DNA from: Talinum fruticosum
Taxonomy: Eukaryota > Streptophyta > Magnoliopsida > Caryophyllales > Talinaceae
Length of the DNA: 64,000 nt
Direction: 5' to 3'
Assembly: GCA_021018815.1 (NCBI GenBank)
Contig: JAITYX010000032.1
Location: 2,728,001-2,792,000 of the forward strand
The position numbers were made by a program, and so were the translations under genes. The notes below the pieces were generated by a model. That model was not told the origin of the DNA and did no database searches. It saw only the letters and a list, made by a program, of their open reading frames with translations. Below, in pieces: positions 1-14,100 of the stretch. Positions within the stretch are counted from its first letter, which is position 1, and the number at the start of each line of letters is the position of its first letter.

Positions 1-1430
1 TGTTTCTGTTTTTTGGGCCATTTTTAGTACTTGATGTATGTAGTTAATTCCTTCTTGAAGTTCTGTAGTTTGATTTGGTAATGATTACAGTCATTATTAA
101 GGCTTTCTAATGCACAGAAATTTGTAGCTCGACCCATGGTTCCCATGATTTTTAGGTAGAATCGGGTGTCATCTCAAAGATTTGAAGTGCTCGTTTCAAC
201 TATGCTCTTTACAGTTTGTTTCGACGAGAAACATAACAGATAGGGAGGCTATGCTGATTTTGATTTTTGATCAAGATTTCTAGCCTCCGGTTGAGCACAG
301 GATCTTATTATTTATGCTTGTCGAGCAAATTGATCCTTTGTTTAATTACCTGATTTGAATTATCCCAGATCATGTCATATTACTAAAAAACCCATGAAGT
401 ATTAATTGAGTTTTTTCCTCCTATAGGCTATAAATACTCAATCAAGCTTGTGACTGATTGTGAAAACAATCTAGCAGAAAATTGAATGGTTGAATGGCTA
501 ATATCATTTTTTATTTATAATTTCAACACGCAATGCGTGAACTTGTATGCTCCAGCGTCCTAAAGTTGGGCATTCCTTAGTGGAGCATATTCATGCCTGT
601 CCCCCATGGTCAATGGCCATAGGGATTGGTGAGCTCTTTACCTTTTTGTATTCTTCAAGGTATTTGGTGGCAGCAAACGCGCATGTATTTCTATTCAAAG
701 TTACTACCAATAGTTGAACTATTGGCTTCATTAATGACCCATCACATGGACATTGTTGGATTATGCATGGACTCTGTCTCCGTGTTAGTGTTAGTTTAAA
801 TGGTAAAATCTCTAAACATTATTACAAACTTGAATAAAAATCTCCCGTACAATAAGCCATTATGCCTTGTCAACCTTAAATGGAGTTGATAACTCGTATT
901 AATGCACTCTTCATCCCTTGAAAGGATAATAAAATGGAATTCCTGTATCAATAATGAATTTTAAAAAATTCTTAACACGACTACCAACAAGAAAATTATG
1001 ATTGGTAACTTTCAAATCTTTTCTACATAAATCGAGCATTATTACATCGCCTGCAATACAAAGAAGAAACTCTACATCTACCAGCAGGTTGCAAAATTCC
1101 CTATCCTGTATGATAAATGGTTGTGTAACAAATCGGAGTAATTTGGGTTCCCCAGACTGATGCATGAAGAACTTCTGAGCCAGCCATGCGCCTTTCTAAG
1201 CACATAAGTTTGAAGATTGTAAGGGTAAAGTAAACCCAATGTCACTCAAACTCAACTTAAGTGTTGGCCATGGGCCAGTGGTCGGACTTGAATTGCCCGG
1301 AAATTTTCTCCTTTTAAATCTGAAATGAAATGGCAAGCGTTCATTGTCAGAGACTCAGGCCTCTGGGTGCACAGAAAATTTTGAGTAACATAGGGCAAAC
1401 CAGTTAAAGCTACATACGTATACGAAGAAA
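1..1430. other. left-edge region, no gene recognised
   Basis: I see no coding segment that matches a known family here. The short open frames, such as one on the minus strand at 911-1165, have no recognisable domain and no supporting splice sites. The last 200 bases or so before 1430 probably hold the 3' UTR of the translocator gene, which is transcribed leftwards. Confidence 0.4.
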
Positions 1431-3557
1431 TTATTTGTGCCGCTTCTTTGCTTCACTGTAGAGAACAACCCCGACCACAGTGAGGCAGTAACCGAGCATT
1501 CCAGTCACGGTTACAGGGTTCTTAAATATCAAAATTGAAATGACTACAGCAACTGCCCCTTTAGCATTTCCCAAGACCTGAAACAGTAAGTGCTTTTAGA
1601 TACTGGTACTAATAGCAGTATAACACATCACAAGATGAATACACAAGAAAGCAGTCAGGTGATTCAATGAACATTCGGAGAAAATTGGAAGGGGAAGGAA
1701 AAGTCACATGAACAAAAGATGGCAAGGTGTTCAGGAGGTATACCTGGAGAGTCAAAGCACTTGTGTGTTTAGTGACCAAAAAGTTGGTCAAATTCACAAA
1801 ATATGCTAGTGCAGAATTGAAGAGCAAATACCAAATAAAGTTGGAGTCTTTTTTGCAAGAGCAATAGTAATCCCAACTACATTTTTCTCCATTAAGAGGG
1901 CAGCTGGAATAAGGCAGACCACAGCAATAGGGGCCATGTACATAAGGAGATTCATAGAATTAAGTTTCTCCCTGTAAAAGGAGATGGAAAACAAATCAGT
2001 ACAGCTTCCTCTTAGCAAAGAATGTAAAAGATTTAGCAAAGGGATCCATAATGTCTGCCAACCAAAAGAAGTGAAAAGAATATTAGCAAAAGGGTAAATT
2101 TATGCAGTAATGGATAGGCAATTCTTACGCTTCAGACGATAGTAAAATCCCTTGAAGTACAGTCTTCAATGCCCGAGCAGCAGTTGCTCCAATACACATT
2201 AAAAATCCAAATAAATGGAAACTGGGTTCTCCCTTCAAGCAGACGTGAAAATATCACTATCAGCCAATACAAGCCAACATAAATGTTCACTACATACAAC
2301 ATTTCAACAACAGAACCTGAACATCTCACATCCCCCCATTGCCCTCTCATACTCGCATCTCCCACTGTGCAGAGTTATCAGGATTGCAGCAATTTTGGGC
2401 GACCACTAAAATTAAATACTTTTTACAAAATTTTAGGTGCTGATCTGCACAATGCAATACCCCAGAAAAATAGTATTTGGGGATAAGAGGTTGTGGTAAT
2501 TATGCTCATGCTACCTAAATCAGACCAAACATCAAACAGGAAGATAACCAAAGTAGATTGAACTACAAGCCTAAGATCCATCAGCAAGTTATACTCCATA
2601 ATCCGAATAAAACCATCATAGCCACATTCACATTCAAACAACAAAAGTACATTGCGAAGGAGGAGCCAGTAAGTATGGACTACGGATTCTGATATCAAAA
2701 TCTAAAATTTTGCACCTTTTTTTCTTTTTCATAAGTTAAAAATCTCATCCAAATACCAGGCACCAACCACCGATCAGCAATGACAAGTCAAGAAATCACT
2801 CATTCCACAAATATATACATTGATGATATTGATATAAAATAGGTGGTCCCCTAATAAACAAACATTGAAAAAGAAATTCGATGCCCACAAAAATAGAAAA
2901 ACTCATTTGCATATCCCCCATAAACAACTAAGATTCCTGGAGAATACAATAATTAAAAGCCAAAGATAGTGATCCCATATTCTGCATGAAGACCCTTTAA
3001 TCCTTCCTTTTGCCAATTTCATCAACAGCATGTATACATAAAATAATAAGATACGATAAAAACAATAGAATAAACAGAATAATCCTTACCCCACTAGCAA
3101 TGATAACACCAGTAACAACAGGGATGAGAGTGACATAAGTGAGCCACCCTTCCCTCTTGAGGGTCATCAAATACGCAAACACGGCGGTGAAAAACGGCGT
3201 CGTAGCACCGACGGCCTGATTGAAGGACACCGGAAGGTACCTGAGAGAGATATTGCCGCCCACGACGGAGGCGCAGAAGACGGCGCTGAGGGTGGCAATT
3301 TTGGTAAGTTGAACCCTAGATCGGATGGCCTGCATTGGAACGACCTTCAACCATGCGATTGCGATGTAGCTGAGAAGAGCGCAAGCTGTCATATGGCACA
3401 TCGTCAAGAAAATCGGGTATTTGAACCCGTAATTGCTCAGCAAGTACTTGTTCAACAATATAACCCCAATGTTGGACGAATACCAGAAACTTATCAGCCC
3501 AATCGTGAACATTTTCCCCGATGGTTTCATCCTCGATGATTCTGACGATTTCTCCAT
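1431..3557 (-). CDS. sugar-phosphate/nucleotide-sugar translocator (TPT/NST-KT family), with one frame break
   Basis: Four coding exons on the minus strand: 3557-3090, 2232-2129, 1971-1744 and 1577-1431, all with GT-AG borders. The product is a multi-pass antiporter of the triose-phosphate translocator/drug-metabolite transporter superfamily, in the plant subgroup that includes Arabidopsis At3g11320 and At5g05820. Members exchange sugar phosphates or nucleotide sugars, usually in Golgi membranes; the substrate cannot be read from sequence. Visible marks are [17 protein letters not shown] in the first membrane segment, [50 protein letters not shown] and [13 protein letters not shown], ending in KKRHK, a dibasic tail typical of the subgroup. 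Expected length is about 315 residues. Exon 3 is 228 nt, one base short of the length that keeps phase. The break lies at the T6 run 1849-1854 (A6 on the coding strand), after IALAKK. As written the protein stops at 1806 and loses its last membrane segments. I regard this as a likely sequence error. Confidence 0.93.
1849..1854 (-). other. homopolymer frame break in the translocator gene
   Basis: The run is six A on the coding strand. The frame upstream reads IALAKK and the conserved continuation, ending in [15 protein letters not shown], is in another frame with no intron between them. Exon 3 is 228 nt, while phase 2 at its start and phase 0 at its end require one more base. Confidence 0.9.
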
Positions 3558-3717
3558 TAATTTTGGGGGAAAAGAGAAATTGGAAGGAGAGAGAATTCGG
3601 ATGATTGATTGGTAGCTAGGGTTTTGATTAAGAAATGCGAATTCGACGAAAGAGGGAAGAAGGTGAGAGAAGGAGAGAGAGATAGGGGGAAGGATGGGAG
3701 GAGAGAAATTAGGGTTT

Positions 3718-3720
<3 letters not shown>

Positions 3721-3762
<42 letters not shown>
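3721..3762. repeat. (GA)21 microsatellite upstream of the translocator
   Basis: An uninterrupted GA run begins 164 bases upstream of the translocator ATG at 3557. On the coding strand it reads as CT repeats, probably inside the 5' leader or core promoter. Such runs can be bound by plant BBR/BPC GAGA-binding factors, which is family knowledge and not shown here. Confidence 0.9.
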
Positions 3763-3765
<3 letters not shown>

Positions 3766-4079
3766 GATCTTTTAATGGCGGGAGAGCAGCCGGAGAAGAA
3801 GAGAGGGAAAATAAGGCGCCAGCTTTGAGTGTGATGAAGGAATCCTCCCCTAATGCTTCTTTTTAGTAATGATATATATAAACAATTTTTTTATTATTTT
3901 TCCTATAGATTTTTTTATTATTCTTGTAAATTGTAAATAAATATAAGAAAATGAAAATTAGGTTAAAGCCTAAAGGACATGAGTATCCCCATTTCATAAT
4001 ATTTTGTCGCTTTTGGATTGTGAATAATAATACGAGATAAAAGAAACATTTATTAAATTAAAGCATACAGATTTTATTA

Positions 4080-4225
4080 GAAATGAAAAAAGTTAACAAA
4101 AAAATAAATAAAAAATAATAAATAAGGACAAAATTGATAAATCAATCATTAATATATTATTGGGATTATAAACTGATAAGTATTTTAAATTTAAAAAAGC
4201 AAATTAAAGTAAACATTGAATTTTT
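4080..4225 (-). repeat. degraded copy of the Stowaway-like MITE family
   Basis: The segment with TAAGGACAAAATTGATAAA and, further on, ACTGATAAGTATTTTAAATT matches in order the interior of the elements at 43557-43816 (reverse complement) and around 60355-60521. No clean terminal repeats are visible, so it is an eroded or partial copy. Confidence 0.45.
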
Positions 4226-5689
4226 AGTTTCGAATGGCTTTGTTAGGAAAAATGTCGTTATCTTGAATTTATGGGAAGAAGAAGTTTAAGATGCATGGGA
4301 GACATTGTACATATATTTAAGGTTTTTCTTTTTTTTTTTTTTTTGGTTAAGTACATACATTTAATTCTTATTTGTACATTTTTTTGTATTTAATTTTTTG
4401 GTGTCTTCTTGTATTATTTTCTAAGTTGATATAATAATGAAGAGTTAAAATTCTATTATTGATCATTAGATGAAAAATATTAATTTAACTTTTCTAGGGA
4501 AATTTTAAACTAAGAAAATTTTCTGATATTTAGTTCTATATTAATAAAAAAAATGGAAAGATGGTTAAATGCTTTTTTCTTTTTAAAAAAAAAATTGGGG
4601 GGTTGTTTCGATTTCACAATCTTTTTCACTTGTGGGGATTATTGAAGAATCTACAAACATCTTCTTCCAACCATATAATGGTATTAAAAATGATTATTTA
4701 TTGTTAAGTAGTAGTTTTCTTGATGGGGAAATGAAAATCTAATATTGTGGACCCTCGTTTTATTCAAGACAAATTAAATGTCTATATATAAACCTTTTTC
4801 AAGTTATGATTTTTAGATACTTCACTATATAACCCATCGCTTTTGTAAAAAATTACACTAATTTTCTTTTAAAATATACAGTAACTTTTTGCAGGTTTCG
4901 CTGTATTAATGTTATATAGTTGAAAAAAATTACTCATTATATTCATTAAAGGTTTGTTCGACTTTACATGAAAAACATAATGTATTCATATTTTATGTTT
5001 TTTATGTTCGTTCATTTATGTTTATTTCTTATTTAACAACTCATTTATGTTCGTTTCTCTTCTTTTATATTCGTTTATGTTAATGTACGTTATATATATA
5101 TATATATAAATTCGAACATGCCTTTAATTGATTAAGTACGTACAGTAATCTAGAAAATGTTTTATTGGTTTTTAGAAAACTGAGTTATGTGACGTTTATC
5201 TTTTATAATTTGCAAAGTATATTAATGATGAATATTGTGTTTCTAAATTGCGAGCATTTATGTTTCATGTCTTAATTAAGCATATATCTTTCTAATAATG
5301 AAATATCATAAGCATTTTTATTTGATGTAATAATAATCATTTATGTTTTGACTATGTCATTTTGCATTTTGGACATTTAATATGAGTTTAGTGGAATACC
5401 CGGAGAATCACACCAATATTGTGAAAAAGAATTGCTTTATTTCATTCGTGTTTTTAATCGTACTAAAATTTTATATTTTAGACGTAATATTATAACAATG
5501 TTGCCTATAATTTGACTAAATAATCTCTAAGGTGGTAAAGATGAAGAACTGTTTTCAGAAAATGCATTATGAAAATATTATAGATACGATAAATAATCTT
5601 TCATATTGTCATGAAAAGAAATATCTTCAATTTCCACATCAAAAAGGGGAAAAAGAGCACAAATATTGTGGAAATAAGACATAAACGTC

Positions 5690-5730
<41 letters not shown>

Positions 5731-6065
5731 GAATATGAGATGAACATTTTATTAGTTACGGACTAGATATAATTATATTGTTTTGTATATATATATATAT
5801 ATATAGTTGACTTAGGTAAGTTATGTACCTAAGCAAATCCCAATTACAAGTGGATCTAATGAACTTAACCAAACTTTTATTTAGGGGTGGGGAGCCCTTA
5901 AACCTAGAAACCGTATGTATAGGGAGGGACGCCATAGACCGGCGGGAGGGAGGACACATCCTTTAATCATGAGTGTGTTGTAGGAATTTTTTAAATTTTT
6001 TTATAGAAAGATCTATAAATTTTTCAAATGGGACATCCATAATTTTTTTAATCAACGTCCATAAA

Positions 6066-6070
<5 letters not shown>

Positions 6071-6135
<65 letters not shown>
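6071..6135. repeat. (TA)n microsatellite
   Basis: About 32 TA units without interruption. The actual length is uncertain because such runs are unstable and hard to assemble. Shorter TA runs lie at 5692-5725, 5789-5804 and 6843-6860. Confidence 0.9.
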
Positions 6136-6138
<3 letters not shown>

Positions 6139-6368
6139 GAATATATTGATGTACAAAATTTTCAAATTAGCCCTAAATCCGACATCACATGCCATCCACA
6201 CAAGGGGCGATTGGTCTTTTTCATGATGAATGTATGAAGTGGTTCCAAATTAAGGCATTTGCTATGTTTCTTCTGAAACTATATATTTATAATTAGCATT
6301 TTGTGTTTGATGTATTGAGATTACTATGTCATTATAACTTAAACATTTAATTTTTATGCGTTAGAGTC

Positions 6369-6840
6369 GGATCGTATCAAATGAGAGGAGGGGATAGAGT
6401 GAGATTGAAAAATTAAATCTCAATCATTCATTTTAAATTTAAGGGTTAAGATTAAAATAAAGTTATTTTCTATCATTCGTTGGTGTAAGATATAAATTTT
6501 CAATTTAGGGATCAACATGCCCTAAATTAGATGCATCCGGGGGTAGGGTTTTTATAAGCCGCCGGAAAAATAAAGAAAGCAATGGAGCGTGAAGGGAGAG
6601 GACTGGACGTGGATAGTAGTGGACTCGACGGAATCCTCACCGGTGGGTTTTCCGGGCGACTAGGATGACGTCCTATGAGGCTGCTAATGAAGTGTGGTGG
6701 TTTTAGGACGACACAGTAGAGAAGGAAGTAATTAGAGTTTTTTATTTGTTAGATTAATCTCAACCATTCATTTTAATCTAATGACTCATATTTAATCCTC
6801 TCACTCTCACCCTATCCCTCTCCACTCATTAGATATATCC
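6369..6840. mobile_element. inverted-repeat element with GC-rich core (MITE or Pack-MULE-like)
   Basis: The left end contains AATGAGAGGAGGGGATAGAG at about 6379-6398. The reverse complement of the right end contains AATGAGTGGAGAGGGATAGG. About 36 bases at each terminus align with few differences. A second motif, ATTCATTTTAA preceded by TCTCAAYC, occurs near both ends. The core at about 6540-6700 is clearly richer in GC than its surroundings (for example CTCACCGGTGGGTTTTCC) and has no recognisable protein. I could not define a target-site duplication, so the class is uncertain. Confidence 0.6.
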
Positions 6841-6860
6841 CTATATATATATATATATAT

Positions 6861-8157
6861 AATACACGCACGAGGCACAAAGTTTGATATTTGTGGGGAT
6901 TTTAGAAAATTTTAATATAGCAACTCACATAGATTTACCTCTTGATACAATTGACAGACACTACAAACATTTGTAAATATAGTGAACGTGTTACTTATAG
7001 TATATATGACCTGGAATAACTATTCTTACTACAAAAAGAGAAGGAAAAAATTGACCATCCATCTTGCGCAACTCAAAATCATTGCATGTACACGAATTGC
7101 TCAATCTAAATTAGTTTAACCTGAAATACTTTTAACTAATATTGCAAACACTTAATCACCATACAATACATTCAAACTTGATCAAATTTTTTGAAAAAAA
7201 CAAACCTTAACAAATTTTGACCCAATTAAGAAATTAATTAGCAAATTTCCTAACCTAAGAAATTGTGCCTTGGATGGGAGTATTGCATATGTACCGTGTG
7301 AAAATAGGTATAAATATCTTCAATGTGACCAACAATTTAGGTAAATTCAGGTATTGCAAGTTATTATAAAAGATCATTTAGTTTCTGTGCTTTTAAGTTA
7401 TGCTTGGGATGGCATGTGCAAAACTTGTCGAAATCCACCAAGCTGCATTAGTTTAGTACGAGTGTGGAGTGGTGCTGTTCAGCTTTTTCGTCATCGTTTT
7501 GATTTATCAGTGTTAATTATTTTAGTCCGACTATTCAACATATTTTAATTTAAGTAGTTTATACTAAGTAAAGTTTTAGGATTGAATTTTATAAATAAAA
7601 AATTATATTTATGAAAAAGTTTTAATCTGTGTATAAATCTACAATAGTTCAACTTCAATAGAACGCAGAATCCAAAGACTTAAAAAATCTATTTCGGTCT
7701 GTTCCTAAGTCCATTTCGAGCCTAAACTTAATACCCAATTCAGTATCCCCTGATCTGCGGATCGGGATCCTCATCCCAGAGAATTGGGTAATTCGCAGAT
7801 AAACTTGACCATCTAAAAATAATTCAGCTGTGGCCTGTAACACCAGGACTCATCATCATTGACCATTAATGCAGCATCTATTATTCCTAGATAGATTAAT
7901 CAGCCATACAAACTGACTGGCAATAACATTTACAAACTGCTCAAGAATCAGCTGCTGGTTTTCCATTTCATTTTTTCTCCCTCCTTTTGGGGACGTGGTA
8001 AGGAGCTTCGCCCTGTTTGTTTTCTTCTCTTTTTTTTTTTTTTGGGGGAGGGGGAGGGGGAGGGGACGTGGGGGTGGGGAGTTCAAGCAAGGTTGGTCTA
8101 ACAGCAGGTCACACCTCCAGTTCCCACCATGCTAATTGAAAGTCGATTCATGTCACA
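6861..8157. other. spacer and 3' region of ceramidase gene
   Basis: No gene is supported between the inverted-repeat element and the ceramidase stop codon at 8158. The last few hundred bases before 8158 are probably ceramidase 3' UTR, including a T/G homopolymer stretch at about 8031-8077. Confidence 0.45.
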
Positions 8158-11100
8158 TCATACAACCACAAATGCACTGCATGAACCCTCAAAATGATGG
8201 ATCGACCCAAACAGCCCCTTGGAAGCACCAAAATGCCGTATTCTGTACACACCGGGCTGTGCAGATTGTGGAATCCTCCACTCTATTGTGGCCCGACTCC
8301 GAGTGCTCAATTTTGCAGGTCTAGACCACTTGAACCGCAGGCAGAAGTCGTCATCATCATAGACCGGTTCCCAGGTGTCCTTCCCTTGGAGCATCTCCAC
8401 CAGAGCAAATGTCCCTTCGGTCATCAGATCATTCCTCGGGCAGGCTGACCAGAAAACCACGCTCACCATATCACCTCTCTTGAAGGTCGCGTTCTTTGGA
8501 ACATCAGTGCGACAATCTCCAAAGCTTGCACCCAGTGGAGCCATGTCCATGACAACTGGTGTCAAGAAGCTCAGTTGCTTGTCCAGGAGATCGGGTGGCT
8601 GAGGCCCTGGTTCGACAGTTTGGCCATGAATAAGGGCTGTTGCTAGCTTCTTGAATTCCTGAATGTAGGCACTCAGTGTATGCGGTCCATAGAGAGTTGA
8701 TGCACCCTGCGAGAGAAAAATGCTGGTCAATTAAAAAATTATCTACTCGTTAAAAAAATACAAGAAAAAAGTGCCAATTGGAAAATCAAATGATATGGTA
8801 ACATAACCGGAAACCAAGAAACTGACCTCATATCTTTGGACCTGGTACTCCTCATAAGTGGTCACATATTGTGAATATGTGTTCGTCAATCCTGCTATGG
8901 TAACATGAACTCCATTGAATTCTCCATTATCTGCACTTGTGAGAACTGTCTTCACAGCATCTCGGAGACGTCTGCCAGCCATTGTAGTGAACTCTGGAAA
9001 AGTACATCAGCCCGAACAAAAAATTAAGGGGAACATGTCATTACCTAAAAATTCAAAACTCTCACACAGCGCCCAGAAATTGAAATATAAAAAAGTAGCA
9101 CATGCAGAAAGCTTGAAGTTGCAGTGCTCTTCAATAAAGCAAAACTCAGAAAGATGTGAATAAGAAATCCTTAATTCAGATCTATCCATTTCTTTCATTG
9201 TAAAAGGTGTGTGTGTTTGGGGGGGAGGGGGAGGACACCATCAAGTTGAATCACCTGCAAGTTCCTACTCCCTGGAGGAAATCTCTTTCTGACGTAGGTA
9301 AAACTCTTGTAATCTAACTAATTTTAGCCGGGGAAAAAGTAGACATTCAGTAAAACAGAAAGGACAGAGATCCACTGTAGTAGACATGAAACCTAAGAAG
9401 GAATGAGCATGCATGCTTAAACCCAATATTGTGGCCATTCTCACAGAAAGTAGCCTAAAAATAACATTGGATCAGACAAGACATTTATGCTAGAATTTAT
9501 AGGGATCTTAGGTCTCAGGCAGCTAGAGCAAAGCGAAAAACTGGAATTCTAACTACCACAGAGCAACATCTTTGTGGCTGAAAATTGATTACGTAGATGA
9601 ATCATACCTCCAGGTACACTGAGAATAACAAACTGCCCAATTCTCAAGATCTGGACTGGAAGTACTGTGGGCTGCAGAGCATAAAATCAACAAGGCTGTT
9701 ATTTTTCTGTACTAGAAGAGGACATTTTGAAAGTTACTGAAGTTAATCAAGGCATTTCCAACCCCCCTTCCAAATTTTCATTATTGTATGTCTACTTTGA
9801 CCTGGACCTAGTACGGATCCTGCCAAATTGGGGTCCATGGCGATATAAACCGTAGGCAGCACTAGCCGCCTGCTGTGGCAAAGAGGTTTCAGAGAAACTC
9901 ACCCCCCTCCCCCAACCAAAAAAAAGAAAAAGAAGGGGGAATAAGTCTTAAAGAGTGAAACATTTAGTTTAAATTGCAAAGAAGCTAGAAAGAGATAAGA
10001 TAGAGGTAAGTAGCAAAAGACACAAGTAGTTAGCAAGGTTACAAAGCATTAAGGACATCAAATGATGTTCCACATATTCAAAACACATACACTAATATGG
10101 TATAGCCCCTAATACGGGTAAGCATGTCAAGGGAAAACCTAAAGCACACCACCAATTACTACCATACTACACAATTATAAGAGGAAGGAATAACAGAACC
10201 GACATACAAACCTAGCACTGAGAACTACATGTAAGAACTCATAAGGGATTTCTAAGAACCTAGTAATAAGAAAATGGTTAAGAGAGGTCCTCGTTTAAAT
10301 TCTGCAACCATAATCCTAGACTGCCATGAAATCCTGCAACAGATGACGTCATTGGTAAGTTGCAACTGAGACAAACCTGGCCTGATGACCTCACCTTAAT
10401 CTTTTACATAGGGTTGGCTGTAAACTCAAACCAAGTTATTACATTTTCATATAGGGTTGGTTGTACAGTTAATCTAATAGACATTTTATTTATTTTGAGA
10501 CTTTACCTTCAACAGTTTGTGGTGGCCATCCTTCTCAATGAATCCAGCTTTAACAATTTTGGCTCTCACAGCATTTGGCATGCTTCAATTTATTTGAATC
10601 TAAATTGTGCACTATCTTTGTGTAAATTTTCATTACAGTCATCCAGTGACTAGGTTACTCATGCAGATATATCAATTTATTGATGTTATAGTCCAAAGCC
10701 TTCCTAAAGAATTGTCTCTAATAAGTCCTGAATCAAATGTATCTACATTAGTGCGTCTGGTGCTGGGTGCTGCCTTAACTAAGCATAAAGAATATTGAAC
10801 TCATATTGCATAGCCATAGTCTATGTACTTCCATGATGAAAATGACAAAAACTTACCGCCCAATCATACGGCACCTTCATCTCACCAGTATCAAGTAGGA
10901 TTGGCTTTGGATGTTGACAATCAACCTGCTCTTTACCTGGTGTTTTGAGAACATTACGCACTACTCTCCAAAAAGGGTTCCCCTGACAGCAAGCCATAAG
11001 ATAGTGACGAATTGCTCTTGCGAACAATCAACAAATGAGCGTACTACTAAGGAAGTCCAATTCAATCATTTCAGTTACCTTGTCGTCTCCCTGTGTAAAA

Positions 11101-14100
11101 TCAAAAGCTCCAGGTCCGTCTGTAGTACCTGCAGCAAATGCAAATCCCATTGCAGCTGGACAGGTTTTGACTACCTCAGAGTGACCTCCGTCCTTAGTGA
11201 TATTCACCTCAAGATTTGAGAAGTCCACATAAGTATGGCGGTAATCAATGTTTCCTCTTATCTGCTCCGAGGCCGTGTTAAAAAGGTTCACAGCTTTACT
11301 AGATTGCCTCTCGCCTATTATACGAGTACTTTCAAATTCATCAGGGTAACTGCCACGAAGGTTCACAATAAAGGACATGAATATGAACCCATACCATTCA
11401 GTTCAACAAAGTTGGAATAGAATGAAATCATAAATGAATCCAAAAGGCGTCGTATGGGGAATAAAGGAATGTATTTTATTCCAAAATATGACGTGTTTAG
11501 TTCAATTCATAAATAAGAAAACTTGATGTTGACGGTCTGGGTTTATGTAAGAGTAAGCCAGTAGTGTGAGAGAAATTTAATTAAACCTATACCAGTGATG
11601 CCTCAAATAAATAACACACACACCAAACACCAAGTGTGGGATTGAGTAATTCCATTCTCACCTTGATTAAAAGAATGGGAACCAAACAGCCCATAATTTC
11701 ATTAACGATATCTATAATAATATTTTAAGGAATATCATACCCTGGTCCCCGTCCATAGCATAGTTCATTCCTCCCACCACATGTACTATGATTGAAGTCA
11801 CAAGGAAGCCCAGTATCAATGCAAAATGCACCAAGAACATTGGGACTAACATCACCACAGTTTGTTTGACAAAATGCAGCCACAAATCTAGGTCTGTTGC
11901 TCTGCCGGAGAGAACTTCTCACACGCCTAGACATACTTAAAAACTTGGTCACTTCTCTCATAGAAGAAGGCTGGAAGGAGGCAGCAAGCTCCAGTAATTC
12001 ACGATCTGCACCAGAAAAATGGGCAACAGTGAGAATGCCTATGACATTTCGTGCACAAGCAGGAGAATGCCAACCACATCTCTCATAGTTAACTAAATCA
12101 CAAAAACTGCATTAATTAGCTATGTTAAGTGAGGAAATGATTATAGAGTAAGCCAGCATAGATGATCTGACAACAAATTTAGCGGTATACACACAAAGCA
12201 CCTACTAGATTCATAATTTCATATATCGCACCATCACCGCAGCAAAACAACTATAAGGAGGGGAGGCAAAAGGGGCCCTTGACACACTGCTGCAGCTTAT
12301 CACAAGAAAGTCATAGATACTCCACAGTGGATCAGAAATATAGATTTGAGTTAACTTATAGTGTAGAATTTTCATCTCCTCCAATTATTTTGCCAGATAA
12401 ATTGCTCACGTAAGACAATGCAGAGACTAATTATTAAAAACATCTCTTAGGAAATACCCCTTGACTTACGATCATGATTGTCGGGAATGATGTTGGAAAT
12501 TCGCCTAGGAATCCTTTCCTCGGATTCTGAGTGATACTCATTGGAGAAACCATTCCCGCTATTCTTTGAATCATACCAGTCCTCCATAAATCGTGCAGCA
12601 GCTCCTTTATTATCCCCACTTATTAATGAGTTTGTACGACTCATGGAAGTTCCATGCGTAGCAAACCAGTTAAAGCTGCCAACTGGTCCCCATTCATCAT
12701 CCACAAACTTCAAAAGAGTCATTTCCTTATCAACATCATATTTGTATTTGTTGCGCTCTTCAGCAGGATTATTCAAGTAAGCACTAGGACTCCGATTGAC
12801 ACCGGCATCAAGAATCTCCCCTGCAAAGGAAGTAGCAGATGAACACATGTCAGACCAAGTAGCTATAAATACAGGCAACAATAGAACCATTTTCATCATT
12901 GAGAAAAGCAGATAGTAATTATCCAGATTACCAGTCAAACCATAAAATGAAAAGAACTATAAAAATGACCTTTCTATTGAGAATTTATTTGCTATTGTGA
13001 ACTCTAATTGAAGCATATAAACAAAATGGCAGCAAAAGCAATTAAATTCATAGCAGTTCATGATGAAGACTCCCGGGGCATTATGATCTAATAGGGATGC
13101 ATATTGTTTAATGATTCCACTGAACATGATGCTTAAATAGTCAAACACATCAGAACTTAGAGGAGAAATAAATAAATCTGAGCCTAATACTTCAAGTCTG
13201 CCTCATTGGAAGGCTATCAAATGGATCATTAAAAAGTGATATAATTTCAGCATTGCACGACAAGGACATAGTGCAGCTAACAACTTGCATAGTCTATTTG
13301 ATTTTCTAAGATGAATTGATAAATTTAACGGAAAAAAAAAAGTTGGAAGGGGGAGAGAGGGAGCGGTTTAAATCCAGTTGTCTGGTTTAATAAGGAAAAA
13401 TTGAAAAAACTAGCCTTCTATATCTAATCAGAAACAAAAGTTAAAAACCTTTTTACATTTGTTTATTACAGAGTATTTCCATCAATTCTCTTTCTTTCCT
13501 CCAATTCCTTCACAGTTATATAAGTCACATGTGAAAACAACCCATTCCCTCTTTGCTTTCTTATCCTAATGATGTAAAGAGTAGCTGGAGAATACACAAG
13601 CATATTTGATAGATGGCATTCACATTTGAAACTTGATCTCTTTGCATGACAAGTTAATAAAGGTTTCCAGGAAAAACTTGACCTTTTGAGCTAAAAGGAT
13701 CGCAACATGCTTGTGGAGGAGCCAAAAGATGGACAATGGTCATAAGTAATGCAAAAGTAATAGATATACTACAGTGGAAATCCTACGAGTATTTTAGTCC
13801 TCCCAACCACAACTCTCCCCACCCCCTCCCCAAGCCAATGCCCCAGAGGGGCTGTCACCCATGCAGCCCTGAAAATAGGAGGGCTGAAATATAGGAGTAA
13901 CATATAGGTAAATGAACAAATATACAAATAGAAGAGCAAAATGTAACTAAATAATTACTCCTAAAATAAATTAGTCTATCTGCAATGGAACACGGCCTTT
14001 AAGAATCACCTTTGTCTGACATGAAATCATGAGAAGCTTAATGGTCATAAGGAGTGGAACCTTTTTTTCTTGGGTGCTGATAAGGAGTGGAACTATGCAT

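Larger units (their letters stand above)
3763..6360. other. AT-rich spacer with simple repeats
   Basis: No gene is supported. The stretch contains the translocator promoter side (a TATATATA at about 3872-3880), an internal part of a MITE-like repeat near 4080-4225, and TA microsatellites at 5692-5725, 5789-5804 and 6071-6135. The largest open frame (minus, 5756-5959) has no recognisable domain. Confidence 0.5.

Noticed and set aside
911..1165. 84-codon open frame on the minus strand
   Set aside because: No domain, no splice sites and no similarity that I recognise. Frames of this size are expected by chance here.
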